From Ferribacterium limneticum (GTDB lineage: Bacteria > Pseudomonadota > Gammaproteobacteria > Burkholderiales > Rhodocyclaceae): a stretch of 64,000 nt of DNA. The notes beneath the pieces were generated by a model. That model worked only from the letters and a program-made list of their open reading frames with translations, had not been told where the DNA came from and ran no database searches. The stretch spans positions 3,222,001 to 3,286,000 of the forward strand of contig NZ_CP075190.1 in the NCBI RefSeq assembly GCF_020510585.1. The letters run 5' to 3'. The translations under genes were made by a program, and so were the position numbers. This document shows, one piece after another, positions 1 to 6,952 of this stretch. Numbering within the stretch: the first letter of the stretch is position 1; every line of letters starts with the position of its first letter.

Positions 1-1368
1 TTCGTTGAAGCCGGCGGCTACGCCGACGATTCACTATGGCCGGAGGAAGGTTTGGCGTGGAAGAAATTCGCCAAGGCCGAGCATCCGACTTTCTGGATCA
101 AGGATGGCGGGCAATGGCGCCTGCGCCTGATGCTCGAAGAAGTCGCCATGCCCTGGGACTGGCCGGTCGAAACCAATTACCACGAGGCCAAGGCCTTCTG
201 TAACTGGAAGGCACGCACCAGCGGCCAGGCTGTCCGTCTGCCGACCGAGGACGAGTGGCAGGCACTCCGCCGGTTCGCCGGAGTCGCTGATTTGCCCGAC
301 GACCTGCCAGCCAACCTCGGCCTAAGCCACGAGGCGTCGAGCTGCCCGGTCAATCGCTTCGCGCACGGCCCCATGTTTGATGTCATCGGCAATGTCTGGC
401 AATGGCTGGAAACACCGATTTACCCATTCGCCGGCTTTGAAGTCCATCCGATCTACGACGATTTCACGACACCGACCTTCGACGAGCGCCACAACCTGTT
501 CAAGGGCGGTTCGTGGATTTCCTGCGGCAACGAAGCCGCGCCGGTCTCGCGCTACGCCTTCCGCCGCCATTTCTTCCAGCATGCCGGTTTCCGCTATGTC
601 GTGGCCGACGCACCCGCCACCCAGCCGGCTTCACACTACGAGACCGACCGGCTGATTTCGGAGTACATCGAATTCCATTACGGCGACGCGTATTTTGGCG
701 TGGCCAACTTCCCGAAAACCCTGGCCCAACTGGCCATCGAAACGATGGGCGACAAGCCGGCCGGCAAGGCACTCGACCTTGGCTGCGCCACCGGCCGGGC
801 TACTTTCGAACTGGCCCGCCATTTCGATCAGGTCACCGGCCTCGATTTCTCGGCCCGCTTCATCGGCGTTGGCACGCAACTGGCCGAACAGGGCCGGCTG
901 CGTTATACGCTGACCGAAGAAGGCGAACTGGTCAGCTACAAGGAATGCTCACTGGCCGCCTTGGGCCTGGGCGAAGTGGCGGCCAAGGTCGAATTCTTCC
1001 AGGGCGACGCCTGCAACCTGAAGCCGGTTTTCGCCGGCTACGACCTGATCCTGGCCGCCAACCTGATCGACCGCCTGTACAGCCCGGCGCTCTTCCTCAA
1101 AACCGTCCATGAACGCCTCAACCCGGGCGGTTTGCTCATGCTGACCTCGCCCTACACCTGGCTGCCGGAACACACCAAGCGTGAGGAATGGATCGGTGGC
1201 TTCAAGAAGGATGGCGAGAACTTCACCACTTTCGATGGCCTGAAAGCGATGCTGGGCAAGCATTTCCGCCTGGTGCGCGGGCCCGAATCCGTACCTTTCG
1301 TCATTCGCGAAACAAAACGGAAGTTCCAGCACACGCTGTCGGAAGTCACCGTCTGGGAGCGGATTTAG
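1..1368 (+). CDS. ovoA: OvoA, 5-histidylcysteine sulfoxide synthase / methyltransferase (3' part)
   Basis: The gene enters from the left edge in frame 1 and ends at TAG 1368, so about 455 C-terminal residues of a protein usually near 700 are present. The first half is the end of the sulfatase-modifying-enzyme (FGE-like) domain, with RLPTEDEW, GNVWQW and GGSWISCGNEA motifs. The second half is a class I SAM methyltransferase with motif I ALDLGCATGR at about 769-795. This fusion is characteristic of OvoA, which joins cysteine to histidine as a sulfoxide and N-methylates the 4-mercaptohistidine product, giving ovothiol. The missing N-terminal part should carry the DinB-like iron-binding domain. 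The 3' end overlaps the convergent DUF998 gene by 23 bp. Confidence 0.88.
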   Translation, partial: FVEAGGYADDSLWPEEGLAWKKFAKAEHPTFWIKDGGQWRLRLMLEEVAMPWDWPVETNYHEAKAFCNWKARTSGQAVRLPTEDEWQALRRFAGVADLPDDLPANLGLSHEASSCPVNRFAHGPMFDVIGNVWQWLETPIYPFAGFEVHPIYDDFTTPTFDERHNLFKGGSWISCGNEAAPVSRYAFRRHFFQHAGFRYVVADAPATQPASHYETDRLISEYIEFHYGDAYFGVANFPKTLAQLAIETMGDKPAGKALDLGCATGRATFELARHFDQVTGLDFSARFIGVGTQLAEQGRLRYTLTEEGELVSYKECSLAALGLGEVAAKVEFFQGDACNLKPVFAGYDLILAANLIDRLYSPALFLKTVHERLNPGGLLMLTSPYTWLPEHTKREEWIGGFKKDGENFTTFDGLKAMLGKHFRLVRGPESVPFVIRETKRKFQHTLSEVTVWERI

Positions 1369-2002
1369 CTTGGGCGCTATCGCCGACTAGTGCGGCAAGG
1401 CGGACTGCGGTCACCAGCACCCACAGCGACAGGATGCCGGAGGCCAGGCGTTCGTACAGACCGGTGTAGACATGGGTCGCTTCGCTGGCCGACATCAGCG
1501 CCAGGAATTGCAGACCTGCTACGCCGGTAATGAGGGAGTAGGTGCTGAGTAGTTCTAGCCTTTCATCGCGGCGAAAAAGGATAGAGCCGAGCAGCGCGGC
1601 GGCCGCGATGGCGAGGAAGGCGATGGTCGCCGACAGGCCATGGAGGCGCTGGGTGAGAATCTCCGGCGCGGCACAGCCGGGTTCGCAGGCAAAGATGCCG
1701 GCGCCGATGCGGCCGAGACCGTTGAGCGCGATGAGGCTGGCGACGAGCAGCGTCAGGCGGGGACGATCGCAAATGCGGGCGAGCGTGGCGTAGAAAGCCG
1801 CCGCGAAACAGACGTGGAGCAGTCCTGTGGCGACGAAACCGCCATAGCGCATGAAAATACTGGTACTGCTGCCGCGTTCGCCCAGTTCGCTGATGTACTG
1901 GCCGACATGATCGAAACCGGGCCGAAGTTCGCCGGCAATGACAATCACCGCCGCCCAGAGCACCGGCGCCAACACACCGCAGAGGAGGCCGATGCGGATC
2001 AT
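1346..2002 (-). CDS. DUF998 family membrane protein, probably cotranscribed with the ECF sigma factor
   Basis: A 218-residue multi-pass membrane protein, starting MIRIGLLCGVLAPVLWA, with the DUF998 hallmark of a long first helix followed by FDHVGQYISELGE. About six hydrophobic segments follow and the C-terminus is basic. The frame stays open to 2260, but that extension overlaps the sigma gene in another frame and reads as non-protein, so ATG 2002 is chosen. It begins 14 bp after the sigma stop codon on the same strand, which suggests one transcript. DUF998 genes are often found beside small ECF sigma factors, but no molecular function is established. Confidence 0.8.
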   Translation of the reverse strand: MIRIGLLCGVLAPVLWAAVIVIAGELRPGFDHVGQYISELGERGSSTSIFMRYGGFVATGLLHVCFAAAFYATLARICDRPRLTLLVASLIALNGLGRIGAGIFACEPGCAAPEILTQRLHGLSATIAFLAIAAAALLGSILFRRDERLELLSTYSLITGVAGLQFLALMSASEATHVYTGLYERLASGILSLWVLVTAVRLAALVGDSAQAKSAPRR

Positions 2003-2016
2003 GGCTTGTGCCGCTC

Positions 2017-2586
2017 CTAGGCCGCTTCGCCGAACCAGTTGGCGCCGAGGCAGGCGCGCAGGGCGAGCCGCGCCCGATGGAGCTGGACCCAGCAGTTGTT
2101 GGTGGTAATGCCCAGGGTCTGACAGATTTCGTCGGTATCGAAGCCGAGCACTTCGCGCATGGTGAAGATGCGTCCGCTGGCTTCCGGCAGGCGATAAAGG
2201 CAGGCTTCGAAGACTTCCCAGAACTGCTTGTTTTCCATGGCCTGCTGCGGCGTTTCCCACTCGGACGGCCGGGTGTCCTCGGCCCAGTGCTCACGGTCGT
2301 TGAAATAGCATTTCAAATTTTCGTCATTTTCCGGGTTGACCGTAACATTCTCGCGAACCCGCCCACGCAGCACATCGATGATCTTGTTTTTGAGGATGGA
2401 CAGCACCCAGGTGCGCAGCGAGGCGCGCGAGGCGAACTTTTCACGTCCGCCCATGGCACCGGCCAGCGCCTCCTGCACGGCATCCTCGGCTTGTTCCCGG
2501 TTGCGTAACTGCATGTCGGCGAAGCGCAGCATGTCGCGGCGCAGGCTTGTGAGAAACTCCGGGTCATTCAGGGGGTCGGAAGCCAT
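2017..2586 (-). CDS. ECF (sigma-70 family) RNA polymerase sigma factor
   Basis: 189 residues with the two-domain ECF layout. Region 2 is at about residues 15-85 (ADMQLRNREQAEDAVQEA, then TWVLSILKNKIIDVLRG). Region 4 is at about 125-180 (LPEASGRIFTMREVLG, then a helix-turn-helix with NNCWVQLHRARLALR). It is divergent from a small zinc-finger anti-sigma gene and the bufABC genes, the usual context for regulators of copper- or thiol-responsive bufferin operons. Its probable recognition element is seen at 2633-2660 and 5768-5795. A copy of the dispersed 35-bp motif forms the linker between regions 2 and 4 (TVNPENDENLK). Confidence 0.9.
   Translation of the reverse strand: MASDPLNDPEFLTSLRRDMLRFADMQLRNREQAEDAVQEALAGAMGGREKFASRASLRTWVLSILKNKIIDVLRGRVRENVTVNPENDENLKCYFNDREHWAEDTRPSEWETPQQAMENKQFWEVFEACLYRLPEASGRIFTMREVLGFDTDEICQTLGITTNNCWVQLHRARLALRACLGANWFGEAA
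2310..2345 (-). repeat. Dispersed two-part motif, copy 1 (inside sigma factor gene)
   Basis: Minus-oriented copy with the core read as CGGTCAACCCGGAAAA and an AAATTTGAAA tail. It lies in frame in the sigma gene and encodes TVNPENDENLK in the interdomain linker, where extra residues are easily tolerated. Confidence 0.7.
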
Positions 2587-2632
2587 GGCAACTCGATGAG
2601 GTTATGGCGAAGAATCATACTGGAAAAAATTT

Positions 2633-2662
2633 TGTAAGGTTTTGACCCCGCCCCCGACTAAT
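2633..2662 (+). promoter_or_regulatory. Predicted ECF sigma promoter of the anti-sigma/bufABC operon
   Basis: TGTAAG at 2633-2638 and CGACTAAT from 2655, separated by 16 bp. The same two blocks with the same 16-bp spacing recur at 5768-5795 before the thioredoxin gene, and only there among the intergenic regions I checked. A start point near 2668 would give a leader of about 35 nt before the anti-sigma ATG at 2704. Assignment to the adjacent sigma factor is inference from position and duplication. Confidence 0.65.
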
Positions 2663-2703
2663 TGAGCAGGCCACCCAGCCCACGACGTAAAACAGGAACT
2701 GAA

Positions 2704-2883
2704 ATGATCAGCTGCAAGGAAGCCACCCGCCTCGCCTCGCTCCAACTGGAACGCCCGCTCAGCCGTTGGGAGCGCCTCCAGTTTCGCCTGCACCTGGCAT
2801 TTTGTGTCGGCTGCCGACGGGCTGAAAAGCAGTTCGCGTTCATGCGTCAGGTGACGGGCGCCTGGATGAGTCAAAAAGACTGA
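2704..2883 (+). CDS. Small zinc-finger anti-sigma factor (zf-HC2-like)
   Basis: A 59-residue cytosolic protein starting MISCKEATRLASLQLERPLS, with HLAFCVGC supplying an HxxxCxxC metal-binding motif. This is the minimal zinc-binding anti-sigma domain, without the transmembrane and periplasmic parts that many anti-sigma factors have, so sensing would be cytoplasmic. ATG 2704 is preceded by AGGA at about 2694. The frame is open upstream to 2662, but those residues lie over the predicted promoter. It is divergent from the ECF sigma gene and 31 bp ahead of the bufferin precursor. Confidence 0.78.
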   Translation: MISCKEATRLASLQLERPLSRWERLQFRLHLAFCVGCRRAEKQFAFMRQVTGAWMSQKD

Positions 2884-2914
2884 TCCGACCACCTCAATTT
2901 CAACGGAGAAAATC

Positions 2915-3247
2915 ATGAAAAAACAAAATTTCGTATCGCTGGCTGTCGGTTCTGCCTTTGCCGCAGTTGCCCTGAGCCCGCTGGCCCAAGCCGCCGAAAA
3001 CCCCTTCGGCGCGACCAAACTGGAAGCCGGTTACCAGCTGGCCCAGGCCGATACCAAGATGAAAGACGGCAGCTGCGGCGGCGACAAGAAGATGGACGCC
3101 AAGTGCGGTGCCGACAAGAAGGCCGCCGAGGCAAAATGCGGTGCAAACAAGAAAATGGACGCGTCCTGTGGTGCCGCCAAGAAGGCGGCTGAAGCCAAGT
3201 GCGGCGCTGACAAAAAGAAGGATGCAAGCTGCGGCGCCAACAAGTAA
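2915..3247 (+). CDS. bufA: Bufferin/HvfA-type Cys-rich RiPP precursor, probable metal-binding peptide
   Basis: 110 residues. A Sec signal peptide (MKKQNFVSLAVGSAFAAVAL to the AQA cleavage region) and a short acidic spacer precede a low-complexity Lys/Ala/Asp-rich tail. The tail has six evenly spaced Cys-Gly units: DGSCG, DAKCG, EAKCG, DASCG, EAKCG and DASCG. In this family the Cys of such units is converted to an oxazolone/thioamide (or thiooxazole) group by the DUF692 partner and the peptide then binds copper. That chemistry is known for relatives and is not shown here. CGGAGAA at about 2903 is a good ribosome site, and the same leader precedes the thioredoxin gene at 5826. Confidence 0.85.
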   Translation: MKKQNFVSLAVGSAFAAVALSPLAQAAENPFGATKLEAGYQLAQADTKMKDGSCGGDKKMDAKCGADKKAAEAKCGANKKMDASCGAAKKAAEAKCGADKKKDASCGANK

Positions 3248-3268
3248 GTCGGCCCTGAGCCCGGCGGC

Positions 3269-3284
3269 GCGGGGTGTTCCCCGC
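3269..3284 (+). other. GC-rich hairpin between bufA and bufB
   Basis: GCGGGG, loop TGTT, CCCCGC, lying in the 68-bp gap between the precursor and bufB. No U-run follows, so it is not a classic terminator. It could protect the bufA message or partly attenuate transcription so that precursor exceeds enzyme. The role is inference. Confidence 0.45.
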
Positions 3285-3315
3285 CCGCTATTTCTCCCCG
3301 AATGGAGCCTTTTCC

Positions 3316-4155
3316 ATGCAAGCACGCCACGCGCACGGCGCAGGCCTCGGCTTTCGCCGCGAACTGATCGCCCCGCTCAAGGCCGGCGTTCCCGACGCCA
3401 TCCGCTTCTTCGAGATCGCCCCGGAAAACTGGGCCGGCATGGGTGGGCTTTCGGCCAAAGACTTGCGCCATTTCACCGAGCGTTACCCCTTCGTCTGCCA
3501 CGGCCTGTCGCTCTCACTCGGCGGCCCCGGCCCCTTGGACGAAGCACTGCTCCGCCGCATCAAAAGCTTTATGACCGAGCACGGCATCAGCCTCTACACC
3601 GAACACCTGTCATGGTGCGCCGACGACCGCCAGCTCTACGACCTGCTGCCGATCCCGCTGACCGAGCAGGCCGTCAAATGGACGGTCGAGCGCATCCAGC
3701 GGGCGCAGGACATTCTCGGCCAGCGCATCGGCATCGAAAACGCCTCGTACTACGTCGCCCCGCCGGGCGCTGAAATGAGCGAGGCGGAATTCATCTCGGC
3801 CATCGTCCGCGAGGCCGACTGCCTGCTCCATCTCGACGTCAATAATATCTACGTCAACAGCCAGAATTTCGCCTTCGACCCGCTCGCTTTCATGCACGCC
3901 CTGCCGCTCGAACGCACCTGCTACGTCCATGTCGCCGGCCATTACGTCGAGCCGGACGGCCTGCTCATCGACACCCACGGCGCTGAGGTCATCGACCCGG
4001 TGTGGGCGCTGCTCGAAGCCGCCTACGCCCGCATCGGCGGCGAGGTGCCGACCTGCCTCGAACGCGATTTCAATTTTCCCGATTTTTTCCGGTTGACCGT
4101 GGAAGTCGAAGAAATTGCCCGTTTGCAGGCCGCAGCATCCCGAAAGGCCGCCTGA
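3316..4155 (+). CDS. bufB: DUF692 multinuclear iron oxidative enzyme (MNIO), BufB
   Basis: 279 residues of the DUF692 TIM-barrel family, which uses a cluster of iron atoms and oxygen to modify cysteines of the partner precursor. Likely metal ligands are visible in order: HGLSLSLGG, YTEHLSW, IGIENASYY, LHLDVNNIYVN, YVHVAGHY, IDTHGAEV and CLERDFNFP. ATG 3316 follows GGAG; the open upstream extension lies in the gap after bufA. The stop overlaps the bufC start by one base (TGATG), implying translational coupling. The C-terminus (NFPDFFRLTVEVEE) is encoded by a dispersed-motif copy. Confidence 0.9.
   Translation: MQARHAHGAGLGFRRELIAPLKAGVPDAIRFFEIAPENWAGMGGLSAKDLRHFTERYPFVCHGLSLSLGGPGPLDEALLRRIKSFMTEHGISLYTEHLSWCADDRQLYDLLPIPLTEQAVKWTVERIQRAQDILGQRIGIENASYYVAPPGAEMSEAEFISAIVREADCLLHLDVNNIYVNSQNFAFDPLAFMHALPLERTCYVHVAGHYVEPDGLLIDTHGAEVIDPVWALLEAAYARIGGEVPTCLERDFNFPDFFRLTVEVEEIARLQAAASRKAA
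4066..4103 (-). repeat. Dispersed two-part motif, copy 2 (inside bufB)
   Basis: Minus-oriented copy with an exact CCGGTTGACC core on the plus strand, preceded by TTTCAATTTT. It encodes FNFPDFFRLTVE near the end of BufB, immediately after the conserved CLERD. Confidence 0.8.
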
Positions 4156-4925
4156 TGAACGCCGCGTTTGCCACCGATTTCCAGGATTTCCAGCGCGCCT
4201 TCGCTGCCCACCTGCGCGACCCGCAGCACGCCCCGCGCCCGCCCGGCGTGCCGGCCCGCCGCATGGCGGTGTACAACGAACTGCTGTTCAACAACATCTG
4301 CGGCTTTATCGACCGCTGTTTTCCGGTCGGCCGGGCGATTCTGGGCGAAAAGCCCTGGCGGCGACTGTACCGGACCTTCTACCGCGACTGGCCGCTACAC
4401 ACACCGTGGTTCCGCGAAATTCCACGCGAATTCGTCCGCTATCTGGCCGAAGCTGACATCCGCCAGCCGCTCCCCGTCTGGCTGGCCGAACTGGCGCATT
4501 ACGAATGGGCAGAACTGGCGGTCGATGTCATCGATGCACCGAACCCAGCGCACAACCCGACCGGCGACCTGCTCAATAATCCGGTCGCCCTCAACCCGGC
4601 CCTGCTCAACCTCGCCTACACCTGGCCGGTGCACCGTATCTGCCCGGATTACCGGCCGCGCAAGCCGCAGCCGACTTACCTTGCCGTCTACCGCGACGCC
4701 AAGGACGACGTGCAATTCAGCCAAATCAACGCCGTCACCGGCCGCCTGCTGGCCCTGCTCGCCACCGCGCCGACCACCGGCGAAACCGCCATCCGCCAGA
4801 TCGCCGCCGAACTTCAACACCCCGACCCCGAACAACTGCTGGCCCACGGCACCGCCCTGCTCGACGACCTGCGCCGGCAAGGCATTGCGCTCGGCAGTTT
4901 GATAAGCGCGAATTCGTCGCCCTGA
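4155..4925 (+). CDS. bufC: DUF2063 family protein, BufC partner of the DUF692 enzyme
   Basis: 256 residues starting MNAAFATDFQDFQRAFAAHL. DUF2063 (annotated putative DNA-binding) covers roughly residues 8-100, with the family's RRMAVYNELLFNNICGFIDR segment, and a second globular part follows. In bufferin and related RiPP systems this protein partners the DUF692 oxidase and presents the precursor leader; a DNA-binding role is doubtful. ATG 4155 overlaps the bufB stop and no ribosome-site spacing is needed. No clear terminator follows; the next 140 bp hold no gene. Confidence 0.87.
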   Translation: MNAAFATDFQDFQRAFAAHLRDPQHAPRPPGVPARRMAVYNELLFNNICGFIDRCFPVGRAILGEKPWRRLYRTFYRDWPLHTPWFREIPREFVRYLAEADIRQPLPVWLAELAHYEWAELAVDVIDAPNPAHNPTGDLLNNPVALNPALLNLAYTWPVHRICPDYRPRKPQPTYLAVYRDAKDDVQFSQINAVTGRLLALLATAPTTGETAIRQIAAELQHPDPEQLLAHGTALLDDLRRQGIALGSLISANSSP

Positions 4926-5065
4926 GCAGGTTTTATCAGACAACAATCGGCCACGATTCAATCGACTGTACTACGTGTATGCTCTCGGCGTTATTCGGCT
5001 CGGGCACCGGTGAAAATTCGAGCCTGGCCCCTTTTATCTACTGATGTCAGACGACAATTTCAAAC

Positions 5066-5590
5066 GTGCGCCTCTCAAAGGTCCAGCTGAAATCTATTGA
5101 ACCGCTTCGAGATGACCTCGGTAATCCGATTGAATCTCCGGATATCTACGCTGCGCGAGTTCAACGCCTGCTGCCGAACTTCCCAGAACCAGTCCTTGCT
5201 CAGTGGTTTCAAGATCACAGTGGCGTGATCGAGGAGCATTCCGGGCTGGGCTACCACTCTTTGCGGTTTCAGTTGGTTTCTATTGGCCCCGCAGAGCTAC
5301 AGCTTCCGTGTCTGGCGGAGCACCCAACTGTCATCCAGTACCGTGAATATTTCCTTCAAGGAGCCTCCAGCTATCGAATGAGGCGTCTTGCTGATTACAT
5401 TGCAGAGCACCATACATGGCCAATACCTCCGCTGGTCTTCGACAACCCAGACGGAAGGTTTGTAGCCTCTTGGGGCCTGAAATATTCCATCCCGTATGAC
5501 CTTCTGGAGGGGCACCATCGCATGGCAGTTCTGTACGCGCTAGGAAAACACACGCAGCGCTCGCACCAGGTCTGGCTCGTTCAACGATGA
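5066..5590 (+). CDS. Hypothetical protein with ParB-like C-terminal signature
   Basis: 174 residues from GTG 5066. Codon use is visibly less GC-rich than the neighbours, which suggests acquired DNA. The C-terminal stretch YDLLEGHHRMAVLYALG resembles the GxHRxAAA-type segment of ParB/Srx-fold proteins, but the rest is unrecognised. The start is uncertain. An ATG at 5044 opens a different frame (MSDDNFKRAPL...) that ends after 18 codons, so a frameshift near the 5' end is possible. It interrupts the space between bufC and the second ECF promoter. Confidence 0.5.
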   Translation: MRLSKVQLKSIEPLRDDLGNPIESPDIYAARVQRLLPNFPEPVLAQWFQDHSGVIEEHSGLGYHSLRFQLVSIGPAELQLPCLAEHPTVIQYREYFLQGASSYRMRRLADYIAEHHTWPIPPLVFDNPDGRFVASWGLKYSIPYDLLEGHHRMAVLYALGKHTQRSHQVWLVQR

Positions 5591-5767
5591 GACTGACACC
5601 TGTACACTCATACCGCTACGGCCATCGGCGCTGGTGAGTTCAACACTTGAACAGCCGCTTTCATATCGGCCATTGACTGCTTTGAGCACCTCTGAACCAT
5701 TCACCCCGGATTCGTCCCGGTGGCCAGCAGCACGCATTTCCCATAGCTGAAGCATTCCCCGTTGATC

Positions 5768-5797
5768 TGTAAGTTTTTCGCCACCCCGGCGACTAAT
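5768..5797 (+). promoter_or_regulatory. Second predicted ECF sigma promoter, before thioredoxin/CcdA genes
   Basis: TGTAAG at 5768-5773 and CGACTAAT from 5790, again 16 bp apart and with the same T-rich then C-rich spacer as the element at 2633. The leader downstream (CCTCAACGGAGAA) also matches the one before bufA. The preceding 5591-5767 holds no convincing gene. Confidence 0.65.
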
Positions 5798-5825
5798 GAT
5801 TACCCCACCTCAACGGAGAATAATC

Positions 5826-6206
5826 ATGAAAACCATCCAGCTTCTCGCCGGCCTCGCCCTCTCGGTCGCCGCCAGCCTCGCCTTTGCCCTCGACATCCAG
5901 CCCTACTCGCCGGAAACGCTGGCGGCCAAACAGAAGGCCGGCGAAGCGGTTGCCCTGCATTTCCACGCCGACTGGTGCCCGACCTGCCGCGCTCAGGAAA
6001 AGGTGTTCAACGGCTGGAAGGGCGACGCCGCGGTGCCCGGCACGCTGCTCATCGTCAATTACGACAAGGAACGCGAACTCAAGCGCCAGCTCGGTGTGCG
6101 CACGCAATCGACGGTGATTGTCTACAAGGGCAGCAAGGAAACCGGGCGACTGGCCGGTGAGACCGACCCGGCGCCGCTGCGTGCCGTGCTCGACAGCGCG
6201 AAGTAA
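5826..6206 (+). CDS. Secreted thioredoxin-fold protein
   Basis: 126 residues: a Sec signal peptide (MKTIQLLAGLALSVAASLAF) and a thioredoxin-like domain with active site WCPTC in FHADWCPTCRAQEKVF. It is probably a periplasmic thiol reductant. It lies 5 bp before a CcdA-like transporter that could feed it electrons, and behind the second ECF promoter. Together these suggest it keeps Cys residues of the bufferin or other periplasmic proteins reduced. The start is ATG 5826 with CGGAGAA upstream. The role in bufferin biology is inference. Confidence 0.85.
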   Translation: MKTIQLLAGLALSVAASLAFALDIQPYSPETLAAKQKAGEAVALHFHADWCPTCRAQEKVFNGWKGDAAVPGTLLIVNYDKERELKRQLGVRTQSTVIVYKGSKETGRLAGETDPAPLRAVLDSAK

Positions 6207-6211
6207 GCGCC

Positions 6212-6940
6212 ATGGACATCCCCCTCGCCCACCTCGGGCTGAGCCTGGTCGCCGGCAGTTTGACGACACTCTCGCCCTGCGTCTTTCCCATCCTGCCGCT
6301 GGTCCTCGGTGGCGCCGTGCAGGCCAACCGGCTGGCGCCGCTGTCCATGGGCGCCGGCATGGCGATTTCGTTTGCGCTGATCGGCATGATTCTCGGCGCC
6401 CTTGGCCCGGCGCTTGGCATCGATTCGGACAGCGTGCGGCTGTTCGGTGCCTGGATGCTCATCACCTTCGGGCTCGTCATGCTCGTGCCGGTGCTCAACC
6501 GCCGTTTCACCGAATGGATGCTGCCCATCGCCTCAGGCGCCAATGCGGCTTCGGCCAAGCTCGACCGCGGCTCGCTGGGCGGCGCCCTGCTCCTCGGCGG
6601 CGTGCTCGGTCTGGTCTGGAGTCCGTGTTCCGGCCCCTTGCTCGCCTCGGCGCTGACGCTGGTCGCCAGCGAAGGCGGAGCCGTGCGCGGCGGGGTCATT
6701 CTTGGCTTGTTCGGGATTGGTGCGGCGATTCCGCTGGTCGCTGTCGCCTACGCTTCGCGCAAGGGATTCAATGCGGCGCGGGGCTGGGTGTTGCAGCGCA
6801 TCGACGGGATCAAGAAGGCCTTCGGCGTGATCATCCTGCTCACCGGCATCGCCATCCTGTCCGGCGCCGACAAATGGCTGGAAGCGCAGGTGGTCAGCGT
6901 GCTGCCCGACGCCTGGGTGCGGGCGACGACGCTGTTCTGA
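6212..6940 (+). CDS. CcdA-family transmembrane thiol-electron transporter
   Basis: 242 residues with about six helices. LSPCVFPILPLVLGG near residue 20 and WSPCSGPLL near 135 carry the pair of cysteines that shuttle electrons across the inner membrane in CcdA/DsbD-type proteins. It begins 5 bp after the thioredoxin gene and is surely cotranscribed with it. It could equally serve cytochrome c maturation, but no Ccm/Ccs genes are nearby. It converges with the TonB-dependent receptor 12 bp downstream. Confidence 0.87.
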   Translation: MDIPLAHLGLSLVAGSLTTLSPCVFPILPLVLGGAVQANRLAPLSMGAGMAISFALIGMILGALGPALGIDSDSVRLFGAWMLITFGLVMLVPVLNRRFTEWMLPIASGANAASAKLDRGSLGGALLLGGVLGLVWSPCSGPLLASALTLVASEGGAVRGGVILGLFGIGAAIPLVAVAYASRKGFNAARGWVLQRIDGIKKAFGVIILLTGIAILSGADKWLEAQVVSVLPDAWVRATTLF

Positions 6941-6952
6941 CGGCGGGGGCGA

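Noticed and set aside
5540..5755. Minus-strand open frame of 71 codons after the hypothetical gene
   Set aside because: It overlaps the plus-strand gene, has no ribosome site or known domain, and contains no coding-type bias.
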